Shown piece by piece: positions 36,150 to 45,630 of a stretch of DNA of 64,000 nt. Source of the DNA: Bacteroidales bacterium (GTDB taxonomy: Bacteria; Bacteroidota; Bacteroidia; Bacteroidales; F082); assembly GCA_024400305.1 (NCBI GenBank), contig JAKSMX010000005.1:1-64000 (forward strand), read 5' to 3'. How positions within the stretch are numbered: position 1 is the first letter of the stretch; the number at the start of each line of letters is the position of its first letter. The notes beneath the pieces were generated by a model, which saw only the letters and a program-made list of their open reading frames with translations, did not search any database and was not told where the DNA came from. The position numbers and the translations under genes are program-made.

Positions 36150-37604
36150 CTAAAAGAAATAATCTTCCTTGAAATTTACGAAATACAGTTTCTCCTGCGC
36201 ACGTGTCACGGCGGTGTAGAACCAGCGTAAGTCACTGATTTGCAGCGTCTCGCCTTCCGGAACAAACGGTGCGTCGAGGAAAACGACGGGCCATTGTCCG
36301 CCCTGTGTCTTGTGACATGTCAGGGCGTAGCCGAACTTCACTTGAAGCGCGTTGAAATAGGGATTCTGCCGCATGGCCTTGTAACGTTCGCGCCGGTCGG
36401 GGATGTCCATGTAATCCTCTTCGACAGAACGGTAAAGCCTTTCCGATTCCTCCTGCGTGAGGGCGGGGGCGTCGCTCGTCAAAGTCTCCAACAGTATCTT
36501 GACGGAAAGATTCGGTTCTTCCTGATAGTCAGTGAGTTGTATCTCGACATCGGCGAAATGGAATCCGTACATCTCCTCCGTGTTGTTAATCCGCATCAGC
36601 TCAATCATGTCGCCGTTGGCGATAAAACTGATCTTTTGGCTTTCGTCGGTCCAGAAGTAATTGTTTTTCACCACCATGAGTTTGTCGCCGGTGGAAATTT
36701 CTCCGTCCTCCTGCAAAACACGGGCGCGAATCGCCTGATTGAACATGTTGGCGCGTCTGTTGCTGCGGCATATCACGACAGCCTCGTTGCCTGAGTTCCC
36801 GTTGAAACTTTGCTGAAGCAACTCTTCAAAGTCCTGTGGGTCAATGCGATTTACGTCATTGAAACCGTTGGTTCTGAAAAGGGGCAGCATCGGGTCTTTG
36901 CCGTCGTCAAATTCATCAGGCATCAGCCAATTCGGGCTTTGGCCGGAAATGAGTTTTCTGAGTTCCGTGGCGTTGTACAAAATTCCGGATTCGAGAGCCT
37001 GACGCATCACCTCGGTCATCTCGAAGGATGCGACGGTGAGGCTGAAGCTGTTTTTCAGTATGTTGATGTCGTTTGCCGGACTGATGTCGATTCCTACCGG
37101 CGGCAGCTGTGCCTTGTCGCCGATGAAAAGAAGCCGGCAGTTTTCGCCGCCGAACACAAATTCTATCAAGTCGTCGAGGAGCGAACGTCCGTTTCCGGAT
37201 GTCTCGTCGGAAATCATCGAGCATTCATCGACGATGAAGACGGTGTTTTTGAATTTGTTCTCGGCTCTCGCCATCTTGAAGCCGCCGTTCGGAAATGCCA
37301 TGAAGCGGTATATTTTCCTGTGGATTGTGGAGGCGGTCTTTCCGGTGTAACTGTTCAACACCTTGGCGGCGCGTCCGGTCGGGGCGAGCAGCTGGTATCT
37401 CATCCCGATGAGGGGAAGCACTTTCACCAATGTCGTCACAAGAGTTGTTTTCCCTGTCCCGGCGTAACCTTGCAAAAGATACGTGGGATTGGGCTTTTCG
37501 GAAAGAAGGAATGCCGCGAGGTGATACAGCACTGTCTTCTGCCCTTCAGTCGGCTCGAAGCCAAAAGAATCCACCAATCTGTTGAAAAGCTCACCCCTCG
37601 TCAT
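36150..37604 (-). CDS. ATP-dependent DNA helicase, RecD/Dda-like (superfamily 1)
   Basis: A 484-residue SF1B helicase. Motif I is YLLQGYAGTGKTTLVTTLV (about residues 42-60), motif II is VFIVDECSMISDE, motif III is LLFIGDKAQLPPVG, motif IV includes VVICRSNRRANMFNQ, and the C-terminal UvrD_C_2-type motifs are GYALTCHKTQGGQWPVVFLD and WFYTAVTRAQEKLYFV. It is much shorter than RecD2 and more like phage Dda. The ATG at 37604 (MTRGELFNRLVD) is preferred, since a start at 37727 would lie inside the upstream tamL gene. Role in repair or replication restart is an inference. Confidence 0.88.
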   Translation of the reverse strand: MTRGELFNRLVDSFGFEPTEGQKTVLYHLAAFLLSEKPNPTYLLQGYAGTGKTTLVTTLVKVLPLIGMRYQLLAPTGRAAKVLNSYTGKTASTIHRKIYRFMAFPNGGFKMARAENKFKNTVFIVDECSMISDETSGNGRSLLDDLIEFVFGGENCRLLFIGDKAQLPPVGIDISPANDINILKNSFSLTVASFEMTEVMRQALESGILYNATELRKLISGQSPNWLMPDEFDDGKDPMLPLFRTNGFNDVNRIDPQDFEELLQQSFNGNSGNEAVVICRSNRRANMFNQAIRARVLQEDGEISTGDKLMVVKNNYFWTDESQKISFIANGDMIELMRINNTEEMYGFHFADVEIQLTDYQEEPNLSVKILLETLTSDAPALTQEESERLYRSVEEDYMDIPDRRERYKAMRQNPYFNALQVKFGYALTCHKTQGGQWPVVFLDAPFVPEGETLQISDLRWFYTAVTRAQEKLYFVNFKEDYFF

Positions 37605-37660
37605 TTCCTGATTATCCTGATTTAAAAATTCAAACTTTATAATTTTACGAACTTTACGCC

Positions 37661-39949
37661 TCAGAAAGGGTATCCGATTCCGAAGTTGAACGTCACGTCT
37701 TTCCACTGCCATTGGCTGAAACGCCATCTTTCGCTTTCATCGTAGGCGGGGTCTCTGTAAGGTATTGCGAAGTCGAATCTTATCAGGAAAAACGAGAAGT
37801 CCAAGCGCAGGCCGAGCCCCATGTCCATGGCAAGTTGTTTATAGAACGTGTCAAATCCGAACTCGCTTTCCGGGAAACTCTCGATCGGCTTTGAATTCCA
37901 GATGTTGCCGATGTCGGTGAAAACCGCGCCGTTGAGGAAACTGTATATCGGGAAACGGTATTCGGCGTTGAATTCCAACTGGATGTTGCCTATGCGTTCG
38001 GTTTTGTTGCCGTCGGGTGCGATGTATCCGCCCGGTCCGAGTTCGCGGAACGCCCAGCCTCTCATGCCGTTGGCGCCGCCGGCGTTGTAACTCTTTTCAA
38101 AAGGCATGTCGTATGAGTTTCCGTATGGAATGCCGTAGCCTCCCATCACCCTGAAAGCGAAGCTGCCGCTGTTGACATAACAGAAATATCTCACGTCAAG
38201 GCCGAGTTTCACATACTGCGCGTAACGTATGCCGAAAATCTCATGGTAATCGTTGAATTCCGTCGTCAGACTGGTGTTGTTGAACAGCGACAGCAGATTG
38301 CCGGAAGTCTCAATGTCTGCCTTCACATAGAAGAAGTTCCTCTGAAAGTTCGGATTTTGGTTGCTGAAAATCATGGAGTAATTGAGGCCGAAGATAAGGT
38401 GGCTCGTGTACTGGTCTTTAAGACGCTGGTTCTGTTCTTCTTCGAGTTTCTTTTTGAAGTAATCACTTTGGTCAACCTTGACGCTGTTGAGGTTGATGGG
38501 AGTGAGTATGTGCTGCAGCCTTCTGTTTGCCATCCAGTTGTAGCCGAAGCTGGCTTGCATGGTCTGTCGTCTGTACAACGGTCGTTTTCGGCTGTCGTAA
38601 CCGAACGTGACCAATGTCTTTGGCTGGTATTCAAGAACAAAACTCCTCATCTTGAACGGACCTAGGAAGCGCGGGAAAGTGATGCTCGCCTCACCGCCGA
38701 ACTCGTTGCCGTGAAAATGGCCTGAACTCGAAATCTCTTTGTCAGTGGAAAATAGCTGATAACCGCCTTTTATCTTGACTGTCAATACTTCAGAACCGTG
38801 GAAAATGTTGTTGTTCTTGTATGTGATGCTTCCTAACGCCCCGAAGTTTCCGGCCGAATTGGTCCCCTCCAACTGCAGGTTATAGGAGTTCAACTTGCCC
38901 TTGTGCAACTGAATGTCACAGTTCAAATGACGTACCGTGTCATTGTCAGATGAAGGAACCGTATCGAAACGTATATTTGAACGTGAATAAATCTTGAGAT
39001 TGTGCAAGGAATGGTATGTCTGGCTGACCCTCCTCTGGTTGAAGACATCACCAGGATGTATCTGAATCATCTGGTTGAATGTCCTGAACTTCATGTTCGG
39101 ATCGCCGGTGGTCACGTAATCAAATGTCACCTCCCTTCTCCTTTTTCCGTATGAATACGAAAATGTGTATTCAGTCGTGTCGTTTGGCAATGTGCTGCCA
39201 GACTTGTAATCTGGATGCACAAAGACCTTGTCTATCACATATCTGTCGAATTTCTCACCTCTTATGCAAACTGTCACGTCGGCTCTTCTTTGGTTGAAAT
39301 TTGTGTCTATCTCAAAGATTATGAAGTCTTTGGTGAAAGTGTAATATCCATGGTTGTTGAGATATTCGACGATTATGTCGCGCTCGTCGTCCATCTTGTA
39401 TGCGTTGTAGATTTCGCCGGCCTTGACGGGAAGCGTGCGCTCAATCCTGCTGATGTGCGTGGCAAGAGTGCTGTCTTTGATGTCGTATTTCAAATTCTTG
39501 ATGACGTACGGTTCTGACGGCGTGACATAATACGTAACTGTCGCTTTTTTGTTTTTTATTTTATGTGTGGAAGTTACTTCCGACTTGAAAAAGCCGCAGT
39601 TGTTAAGGTATGTGACGATTTCCTTCCTTGAGTCGGCTGTTGCCGCTTCGTTGTAATATACAGGTTTCCTGCCGATATTCTCGTTTATCCACTGACCCAA
39701 ATTACTTTTTTTATCAACTGTTTGGTAATAAACTTTCACAAACGGCATCCAGCCGAACAGCTGGTTTGTGGGCTTCTGTTTTATGTTGCCGTAAATTCCA
39801 AATATGTCAATTTCTTTGTGGCTCGGTTCAACGATGACTTTGTTGCTGATTAACAAAGAATTGCCTTCAGGTACATATTTCCTGACGGAACACCCTGTGA
39901 CGGCAAGCGCCATGAGTGCGAGTGCGAATATCCAGACAAGTCTTTGCAT
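37661..39949 (-). CDS. tamL: TamL-like outer-membrane lipoprotein of the Omp85/BamA superfamily
   Basis: A 762-residue Omp85-type protein. The ATG at 39949 gives a lipoprotein signal (MQRLVWIFALALMALAVTGC, lipobox Cys at residue 20). Next come POTRA-like repeats (about residues 100-380; YLNNCGFFKSEVT, YLNNHGYYTFTKDF) and a C-terminal 16-strand barrel with the conserved GGANGMRGWAFRELGPG motif (the (V/I)RG-(F/Y) signature of Omp85) and a terminal aromatic. Lipid-anchored TamA-like proteins of Bacteroidota are called TamL and act with TamB in outer-membrane assembly. TamB is not in the window. Confidence 0.85.
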   Translation of the reverse strand: MQRLVWIFALALMALAVTGCSVRKYVPEGNSLLISNKVIVEPSHKEIDIFGIYGNIKQKPTNQLFGWMPFVKVYYQTVDKKSNLGQWINENIGRKPVYYNEAATADSRKEIVTYLNNCGFFKSEVTSTHKIKNKKATVTYYVTPSEPYVIKNLKYDIKDSTLATHISRIERTLPVKAGEIYNAYKMDDERDIIVEYLNNHGYYTFTKDFIIFEIDTNFNQRRADVTVCIRGEKFDRYVIDKVFVHPDYKSGSTLPNDTTEYTFSYSYGKRRREVTFDYVTTGDPNMKFRTFNQMIQIHPGDVFNQRRVSQTYHSLHNLKIYSRSNIRFDTVPSSDNDTVRHLNCDIQLHKGKLNSYNLQLEGTNSAGNFGALGSITYKNNNIFHGSEVLTVKIKGGYQLFSTDKEISSSGHFHGNEFGGEASITFPRFLGPFKMRSFVLEYQPKTLVTFGYDSRKRPLYRRQTMQASFGYNWMANRRLQHILTPINLNSVKVDQSDYFKKKLEEEQNQRLKDQYTSHLIFGLNYSMIFSNQNPNFQRNFFYVKADIETSGNLLSLFNNTSLTTEFNDYHEIFGIRYAQYVKLGLDVRYFCYVNSGSFAFRVMGGYGIPYGNSYDMPFEKSYNAGGANGMRGWAFRELGPGGYIAPDGNKTERIGNIQLEFNAEYRFPIYSFLNGAVFTDIGNIWNSKPIESFPESEFGFDTFYKQLAMDMGLGLRLDFSFFLIRFDFAIPYRDPAYDESERWRFSQWQWKDVTFNFGIGYPF

Positions 39950-39959
39950 AAATAAGGCT

Positions 39960-39968
39960 GCAAAGATA
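39960..39968 (-). promoter_or_regulatory. Promoter of tamL (TATCTTTGC)
   Basis: The minus strand reads TATCTTTGC, a perfect box ending only 10 nt before the ATG at 39949; the transcript would be almost leaderless. Confidence 0.55.
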
Positions 39969-40020
39969 GTTTTTTTTTCAATGTAAAGGGTTGATTTTTT
40001 AAACTCTAATTTTGTCAATC

Positions 40021-41307
40021 CTAAATAATCTCTGCGACAGTGAAATTGCTGCCCCCGATGAAAACGACGTCGTCAAATTTTGCGTTGTTCAATGCTGATT
40101 TGTAGGCGTTTTGCACTGATTCATAAACGTTTCCGCGCAGTCCTGCCTTGAATGCCTTTTCGGCGAGGATGTTGGCATCGAGGCCTCTTGGTATGTCGGC
40201 CTTGCAGAAATAATATTCGGCGTAATGCGGCAGAAGACCCAGAATGCCATCGATGTCTTTGTCATTGACACAGCCTAAAACAAAATGTAATTTGTTGAAT
40301 TTCATGTCATTCAACTGAGTTACAATTTCCTTCACGCCCCCGATGTTGTGCCCGGTGTCGGCGATTACGAGCGGGCATTTGCTCATCACCTGCCATCTTC
40401 CCATCAGGTTGGTGTTCCTGACCACGTTTTCGAGTCCGTCGGCGATTTCTTCTTTTGTGATGTCGTATTTGTCTTTCAGGAGGTCGATGGCGCACATTAT
40501 CGTGGCCAGGTTTTTCTTCTGGTAATAGCCGAGAAGCGGATATTTCGCCGCCTCCATATACAGCTCGCTGTTTTTCCAGATGTCAAACTCCTGATATTCA
40601 AGCGAGTCAACGTGAACTTTGTCACAGTCGAAAATCTGGTCGGCGAAGAATATTGGCGTGTTGCCTTCTCTGGCTTTCCCTCTGAAAACGTGTTCGATTT
40701 CAGGTTGTGTCTCGCCTATCACGACTGGCGTTCCGGCTTTGATGATTCCGGCTTTCTCGACGGCGATTTTCTCGAGCGTGTCGCCGAGGAAATGCGTATG
40801 GTCCATCGAAATTTGTGTTATGATGCTGATTTCAGGTCTGATGACGTTGGTGCAGTCGAGTCTTCCGCCCATCCCGACTTCGATGATGGCGATGTCAACT
40901 TTCTCTTTCGCGAAATAGTCGAAGGCCATGCCTGTAGCCATCTCGAAGAATGAGAGTTGCATTTTCTCCATCTGTTCCTTGTGTTCCGCCACGAAGTCGA
41001 TCACGTTTTGTTCCGGAATCATGTTGCCGTTGATGCGTATGCGCTCGCGGTAGTCGTGAAGATGCGGCGAGGTGTAGAGTCCTGTCTTGAAGCCGTGTTC
41101 CTGAAAGATTGACGCCAAGGTGTGCGATGTCGTTCCCTTGCCGTTGGTGCCGGCGACATGTATTGTCCTGAATTTGTCTTGCGGGTTGTCTAATATATTA
41201 AGCAGCTCGATGGTGTTGTGAAGGTCGGCTTTATAAGCCGTCGCTCCAACCAATTGATACATTGGAAGTTGGTTGAACATCCAATTTGTAGTATCAGCGT
41301 AGTTCAT
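40021..41307 (-). CDS. folC: Folylpolyglutamate synthase/dihydrofolate synthase
   Basis: A 428-residue Mur-ligase-like enzyme that adds glutamate to dihydropteroate and folates. Motifs: TIHVAGTNGKGTTSHTLASI (P-loop), YTSPHLHDYRERIRING, IEVGMGGRLDCTNVI, ITQISMDHTHFLGDTLEKIA, and IADTGHNIGG near the end. The length is typical. Its ATG overlaps the stop of the tonB-like gene by 4 bp, so it belongs to the exbB-exbD-tonB-folC group. Confidence 0.95.
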   Translation of the reverse strand: MNYADTTNWMFNQLPMYQLVGATAYKADLHNTIELLNILDNPQDKFRTIHVAGTNGKGTTSHTLASIFQEHGFKTGLYTSPHLHDYRERIRINGNMIPEQNVIDFVAEHKEQMEKMQLSFFEMATGMAFDYFAKEKVDIAIIEVGMGGRLDCTNVIRPEISIITQISMDHTHFLGDTLEKIAVEKAGIIKAGTPVVIGETQPEIEHVFRGKAREGNTPIFFADQIFDCDKVHVDSLEYQEFDIWKNSELYMEAAKYPLLGYYQKKNLATIMCAIDLLKDKYDITKEEIADGLENVVRNTNLMGRWQVMSKCPLVIADTGHNIGGVKEIVTQLNDMKFNKLHFVLGCVNDKDIDGILGLLPHYAEYYFCKADIPRGLDANILAEKAFKAGLRGNVYESVQNAYKSALNNAKFDDVVFIGGSNFTVAEII

Positions 41308-42032
41308 TGTCTTATAATAAAATTGTATGTTATCGTTCCTTTTTGTAATTCCGCCGCGTTTGTGTCGGGCGAGAATTTCGCTGCCAAGGCTGCGTTCTTC
41401 GCCATCTCGCGCATTACGTGGTCAGTAGTTGTCGTTCCTTTGCCGATCTCGGCTTTCCTGACGTTCCCGTCACGGTCAACATAGATGTCAACGACGACGC
41501 GGCCTTCCTCGCTGAAGTTCTTGCCCGGCGACGGGAGATGTTTCGCACCGCGTCCGCCGAGCGAATAGGAGGTGCCGCCGCCGCTTCCGCCTTGGCCTTC
41601 GTAGCTGTTGGAGTCCGATGTCCCGTCGGGATTGCCTTGGTCACCGGGCTGTCCTGTAACGCCTTCCGATTTCGGAGTCTCATCGGTCGTCTTCGGCTTG
41701 AACAAAGCGCGTTGGTTTACAGTCTGTTGCGGCTTTTCAACTTTTTTCGGTTCATCTATGGCGGGTGTTTCTTCGGTGTCCTGCCTGACGACATCGTCTT
41801 TCACTGTCTGTTTTGGTGCAGGCGGAGGTGTCGCCTCAATCTTCGCAGGTTTTGTCGGCTGGACGTTGCCAGCTCCTTGATTGTACATACCGAGATTCAC
41901 CTCGACACCTGCTTCGCCAGGAAGCGGAAGAGGAGTGGTGAACGCCATCAGCACGAGAAGCACGACGACGACAGCGTGAACTAAAATCGTCACGCATAAT
42001 GCGGTTGCCTTATTTTTTTCCTCTTTTGTCAT
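41304..42032 (-). CDS. TonB/TolA-like energy transducer
   Basis: A 242-residue protein with one N-terminal membrane helix (ATALCVTILVHAVVVVLLVL), a long Pro/Lys/Glu-rich periplasmic stalk (KPAKIEATPPPAPKQTVKD and similar), a Gly/Ser-rich stretch, and a C-terminal TonB-like fold (GRVVVDIYVDRDGNVRKAEI). It lies one base after an exbD-type gene, so it completes an ExbB-ExbD-TonB set that passes proton-motive force to the outer membrane. Whether it serves TonB-dependent receptors such as BtuB or a Tol-like role cannot be decided; no pal or tolB is present. Confidence 0.82.
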   Translation of the reverse strand: MTKEEKNKATALCVTILVHAVVVVLLVLMAFTTPLPLPGEAGVEVNLGMYNQGAGNVQPTKPAKIEATPPPAPKQTVKDDVVRQDTEETPAIDEPKKVEKPQQTVNQRALFKPKTTDETPKSEGVTGQPGDQGNPDGTSDSNSYEGQGGSGGGTSYSLGGRGAKHLPSPGKNFSEEGRVVVDIYVDRDGNVRKAEIGKGTTTTDHVMREMAKNAALAAKFSPDTNAAELQKGTITYNFIIRQ

Positions 42033-42033
42033 G

Positions 42034-42462
42034 TTATTTCTTCGACGATGTGGCAAGCAGGACTTTATGGTTCTGATGTGTCTCGTTATTTATATTGTTG
42101 ACGGCATCTATCACATTTACAACATATTGCACCTCGACAGTCTTGTCGGAGCGCACCACGACGGTGCCTTCTTCCGTGCCGTTGAGTGCGACGGCAATCT
42201 CCGACTGAAGCATGTTTTCTTCAACGGGCTTCGCGTTGCCTTTCTTCATCCCGATGTGATAAACGTTGTTCTCGTCGATATACACGGTCACGGTTTGCTT
42301 CGCCATGGTGCGGCTGTTGCTCTGCGGAAGCAGCATTTTGATGGCGTTTGGTGCAACCAATGTCGAAGTCAGCATGAAGAAGATCAGGAGCAGGAACACC
42401 AGGTCGGACATCGACGAGGAATTGAAATCCACCCTTCTCTGGTTTCGTCTTTTAAGTGCCAT
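42034..42462 (-). CDS. exbD: ExbD/TolR-family protein
   Basis: A 142-residue protein with a single N-terminal helix (SDLVFLLLIFFMLTSTLVA) carrying the conserved Asp (residue 19 in SMSDLVF) used in proton conduction, and a periplasmic domain ending TVEVQYVVNVIDAVNNINNE. It partners the ExbB-like protein encoded 6 bp upstream. The length is typical. Confidence 0.9.
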   Translation of the reverse strand: MALKRRNQRRVDFNSSSMSDLVFLLLIFFMLTSTLVAPNAIKMLLPQSNSRTMAKQTVTVYIDENNVYHIGMKKGNAKPVEENMLQSEIAVALNGTEEGTVVVRSDKTVEVQYVVNVIDAVNNINNETHQNHKVLLATSSKK

Positions 42463-42468
42463 GACCGT

Positions 42469-43155
42469 TTATTTTGAAGGTTCGTTAAGAACATCCATGA
42501 ACTCGATGCTCTTCGATTCAAGCAGGTTGACGACCTTATCTATCTGGGCAACAAGCACATTGTAGAAAATGAAAGCTATGATGCCGACGATTAGTCCGCC
42601 CACCGTCGTGACCATCGCCTGATAGATTCCGGTCGATAACAGTTCGATGTCGATGTTGTTTCCAGCCATTGACATGTCATAAAACGCGCGAATCATGCCG
42701 ATGACGGTGCCGAGGAATCCCAACATCGGGCCTGCCCCTGAAATCATCGCGAGGAGTGCGACGCCTTTCTCAAGGTTGCTCACCTCAAGGTTTCCGACGT
42801 TCTCAACGGCCGTCTGAATGTCGTTCAACGGCTTGCCGATTCTTGAAATGCCTTTCTCAATCATTCTTGAAAGTGGCGTGCCAGACCTCTGACATAATAT
42901 CTTCGCCTCGTTTAACTTGCCGTCAATCATGTAGTTGCGAATCGTATCCATGAAGAAATCGTCTTTCTTCGCCGCCTTGCTGATGGTTGCGAATCTTTCG
43001 ATGAAAATATAAACGGCTATCAACGAGAAGATTGCTAAAATCAACATGATCCAGCCGCCTTGGACAGCGAGTTCCCAAAGTGACATCCTGATTTCTGTTG
43101 GCTCAACAGCTTGTTCTAAATCAGGGATTCGTAATAAAATGCTCAAAATATTCAT
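42469..43155 (-). CDS. exbB: ExbB/TolQ/MotA-family proton channel protein
   Basis: A 228-residue membrane protein with three helices: GGWIMLILAIFSLIAVYIFIERF (about residues 33-55), then the conserved pair EKGVALLAMISGAGPMLGFL and ATTVGGLIVGIIAFIFYNV-like segment (VTTVGGLIVGIIAFIFYNVL). The cytosolic loop between helices 1 and 2 is usual. It is the first gene of exbB-exbD-tonB-folC. It lies 40 bp after anmK, perhaps in the same long transcript starting from murF. Confidence 0.92.
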   Translation of the reverse strand: MNILSILLRIPDLEQAVEPTEIRMSLWELAVQGGWIMLILAIFSLIAVYIFIERFATISKAAKKDDFFMDTIRNYMIDGKLNEAKILCQRSGTPLSRMIEKGISRIGKPLNDIQTAVENVGNLEVSNLEKGVALLAMISGAGPMLGFLGTVIGMIRAFYDMSMAGNNIDIELLSTGIYQAMVTTVGGLIVGIIAFIFYNVLVAQIDKVVNLLESKSIEFMDVLNEPSK

Positions 43156-43195
43156 AAAACCAATTTTTTTACATAACTTTCAACATTTGAAAATA

Positions 43196-44254
43196 TTATT
43201 TTGGAAGAAAAATTTTGCCTGAACATGAATCACTTTCCGCACCTGTAACAGACTTGAACACGTTGATTTCGTTGCGGTTACGCAGAAGTCCGAGGAACGC
43301 GAAAACCAATGCCTCCTTGTAATCGGTTATGTCGTCGTCTGGAATCACAACTTTGTGTTTTGTGTTGGCCTGTATCCTTTCAATCAGGAATTTGTTTTTT
43401 GCGCCGCCACCTGTTATTAACGTCTTTCCAAATGGTTGTTTTTCAATTGATTTCCCGATTTGAACTGCGATGTGTTCGGCAAAGGTCGCCATCAGATTTT
43501 CTAAAGAACAACTGCTTGGATTCTGTTCAAAAAGCGGTTTCACGTTTTCTTCAAAAAACTCTCTTCCGAGTGATTTCGGGAATGTCTGTAAATAATAAGA
43601 ATGTGAATTCAGTTTTTCAAGTAATTGATTGTCAACTGTTCCGCTTCGTGCCATCAGACCGTCTTCGTCATAATCCATGTTTTTGAGATTCGCGAGAAAG
43701 TTGAGAGCCTGGTTTGCAATGCAGATGTCGTATGCAATTCGTTCACCGTTGATGTCGTATGAAACGTTGGCTATTCCGCCGATGTTAAGGCAAATCGGAA
43801 ATTCGGAGAAAAGGAACTTGTCGCCGACCGGCACCAACGGAGCACCTTGGCCGCCTTTCAGCACGTCTTCGGTTCTGAAATCGTTTATGACCTTCACCCC
43901 GCAAATGTCAGCAATGGATTGACCGTCACCGATTTGCAGAGTGTAACGTTCCTGCGGGCGATGGAAGATGGTGTGTCCGTGCGATGCCACGATCTCTGGA
44001 TTCAAACCAAATTTTCCAATAAACGACCTCGTTACTTCTCCAAGTAGTTTTCCGTATTGAATATCAAGGTCTTTTAAGTCTTCAGGCGACATGTAAAACG
44101 CATCCGACAGATGTTTTTTCCAGACATGGTCGTATTCAAAATTGTCTTTTGCGACAATTTCAAAATGCCATCTCCCGTTGTTCCAGAAATTGGCATCGAC
44201 CAAGTCAATTCCATCAAGGGAACTGCCCGACATCAACCCGATTACGTTATACAT
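43196..44254 (-). CDS. anmK: Anhydro-N-acetylmuramic acid kinase
   Basis: A 352-residue sugar kinase of the actin-like ATPase fold that phosphorylates and opens 1,6-anhydroMurNAc during cell-wall recycling. Motifs: MYNVIGLMSGSSLDGIDLVD at the start, VASHGHTIFHRP, NIGGIANVSY, CIANQALNFLANL with the catalytic-Asp region, and LITGGGAKNKFLIERIQ. It follows murF by 29 bp, joining wall synthesis and recycling in one group. The ATG at 44254 fits the family start. Confidence 0.95.
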   Translation of the reverse strand: MYNVIGLMSGSSLDGIDLVDANFWNNGRWHFEIVAKDNFEYDHVWKKHLSDAFYMSPEDLKDLDIQYGKLLGEVTRSFIGKFGLNPEIVASHGHTIFHRPQERYTLQIGDGQSIADICGVKVINDFRTEDVLKGGQGAPLVPVGDKFLFSEFPICLNIGGIANVSYDINGERIAYDICIANQALNFLANLKNMDYDEDGLMARSGTVDNQLLEKLNSHSYYLQTFPKSLGREFFEENVKPLFEQNPSSCSLENLMATFAEHIAVQIGKSIEKQPFGKTLITGGGAKNKFLIERIQANTKHKVVIPDDDITDYKEALVFAFLGLLRNRNEINVFKSVTGAESDSCSGKIFLPK

Positions 44255-44283
44255 TTTCCCAACCACCTGAATTCCTTAAACTC

Positions 44284-45567
44284 CTAAATAACTTCCACTA
44301 CTTTTCCCAACTTCATGCTGTTTGAACCTTTGACAAGGATGTCTTTTCCTTCAACAGGATGATTTTCAATGTATTGAATCAATTCGTCAATATTTTCAAA
44401 AGTTTGGAGGTTGCTGTTCGTACAAACTTTTTTAAATTCGTTTCCGACGAGGAATACATTCTTGAAATTAAGTTCGTCAAGGAGGTTGAAAATGATTTCG
44501 TGTTCTTTTTGTGACTCGTCGCCGAGTTCACGCATGTCGCCGAGAATCAGCAGATTGTCTTCCTTGCAGATGTTGCGGAAGTTTCTAACTGCGTGTCCCA
44601 TGCTTGTCGGGTTGGCGTTGTATGCGTCAAGGATGACACGATTCCTTTGTGTTTCAATTACTTGTGAACGGCTGTTTGTCGGGGTGTAGTTTGAAATGGC
44701 ATCATGAATGTCGTCGTTGCTGATGCCGAATTCCCATCCGACCGCTATTGCCGCCATCACATTCTCAAAGTTGTAGTCGCCGACGAGTTTCGTTTCAAAT
44801 TCATACCAGCAGTGTGCTACTTTCAGGAACGGATCCGCCGATACCATAGCTCCGATGATGTCGGAATCGTTGTTGCTGCCGTATGTGATTTTTCTCATGT
44901 CGGCGGCAAGATTCATGAGGAGCAGGTTGTCCTTGTTCACGAACAGCATTCCGTCGTGTTCGTGAATATGCTGGTACATTTCGTTTTTCGTTTTTATGAC
45001 ACCTTCAAAGCCGCCGAAGCCTTCGAGATGCGCTCTCCCGATATTGGTTATGATACCGTATGTCGGATTCCCTATTTCGGTGAGCTGCTTGATTTCGCCA
45101 GGATGGTTCGCGCCCATTTCAACGACTGCCATTTCCGTTTCCGGCTTGATTCTCAACAAGGTGAGCGGGACACCGAGGTGATTGTTGAAGTTCCCTTGGG
45201 TGTAAATGACGTTGTATTTTTTCGATAATACAGCCGCAATGAGTTCCTTCGTTGTCGTTTTCCCATTCGTGCCGGTTATTCCGATGACAGGAATGTTGAG
45301 ATGTTCTCTGTGCATTTTCGCGAGTTCCTGAAGGGCTTTCAAGCTGTCTTCAACAATGAAGAGCCTTTCGTTTTGGGGAAGACTTAACCTGTCGGAAATG
45401 ACACATGCGGCGACACCTTCTTCCGCGACTTTCAATGCAAAATCGTTCCCGTCAAAATGTTCGCCTTTGAGCGCCACAAAAACGCAGTCTTTGGTGATGC
45501 ATCTGCTGTCTGTAGTAACGGTATATGCCTTTTTGTAAAGGTCATATATTTTCTCGATGTTATTCAT
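44284..45567 (-). CDS. murF: UDP-N-acetylmuramoyl-tripeptide-D-alanyl-D-alanine ligase
   Basis: A 427-residue Mur ligase that adds D-Ala-D-Ala to the muropeptide precursor. It has an N-terminal UDP-MurNAc domain (TDSRCITKDCVFVALKGEHF), a P-loop PVIGITGTNGKTTTKELIAA, AVVEMGANHPGEIKQLTEIG, ITNIGRAHLEGFGG, and a C-terminal domain with LDAYNANPTSM and LVLGDMRELGDES-like motifs (LLILGDMRELGDE). The ATG at 45567 is the family-like start. It follows gldJ on the same strand across a terminator, the same gldJ-murF order known in Flavobacterium. Confidence 0.95.
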   Translation of the reverse strand: MNNIEKIYDLYKKAYTVTTDSRCITKDCVFVALKGEHFDGNDFALKVAEEGVAACVISDRLSLPQNERLFIVEDSLKALQELAKMHREHLNIPVIGITGTNGKTTTKELIAAVLSKKYNVIYTQGNFNNHLGVPLTLLRIKPETEMAVVEMGANHPGEIKQLTEIGNPTYGIITNIGRAHLEGFGGFEGVIKTKNEMYQHIHEHDGMLFVNKDNLLLMNLAADMRKITYGSNNDSDIIGAMVSADPFLKVAHCWYEFETKLVGDYNFENVMAAIAVGWEFGISNDDIHDAISNYTPTNSRSQVIETQRNRVILDAYNANPTSMGHAVRNFRNICKEDNLLILGDMRELGDESQKEHEIIFNLLDELNFKNVFLVGNEFKKVCTNSNLQTFENIDELIQYIENHPVEGKDILVKGSNSMKLGKVVEVI

Positions 45568-45580
45568 AATCAGGTAATCT

Positions 45581-45608
45581 AAAAAAAAAGCCGCCAAATC
45601 TGACGGCT
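45581..45608 (-). terminator. Terminator between gldJ and murF
   Basis: On the minus strand AGCCGTCA-GATT-TGGCGGCT (one mismatch) followed by nine T's. A textbook Rho-independent terminator for gldJ, 13 bp before the murF start. Confidence 0.85.
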
Positions 45609-45630
45609 AATTTATCTTTGAATCAATTGG

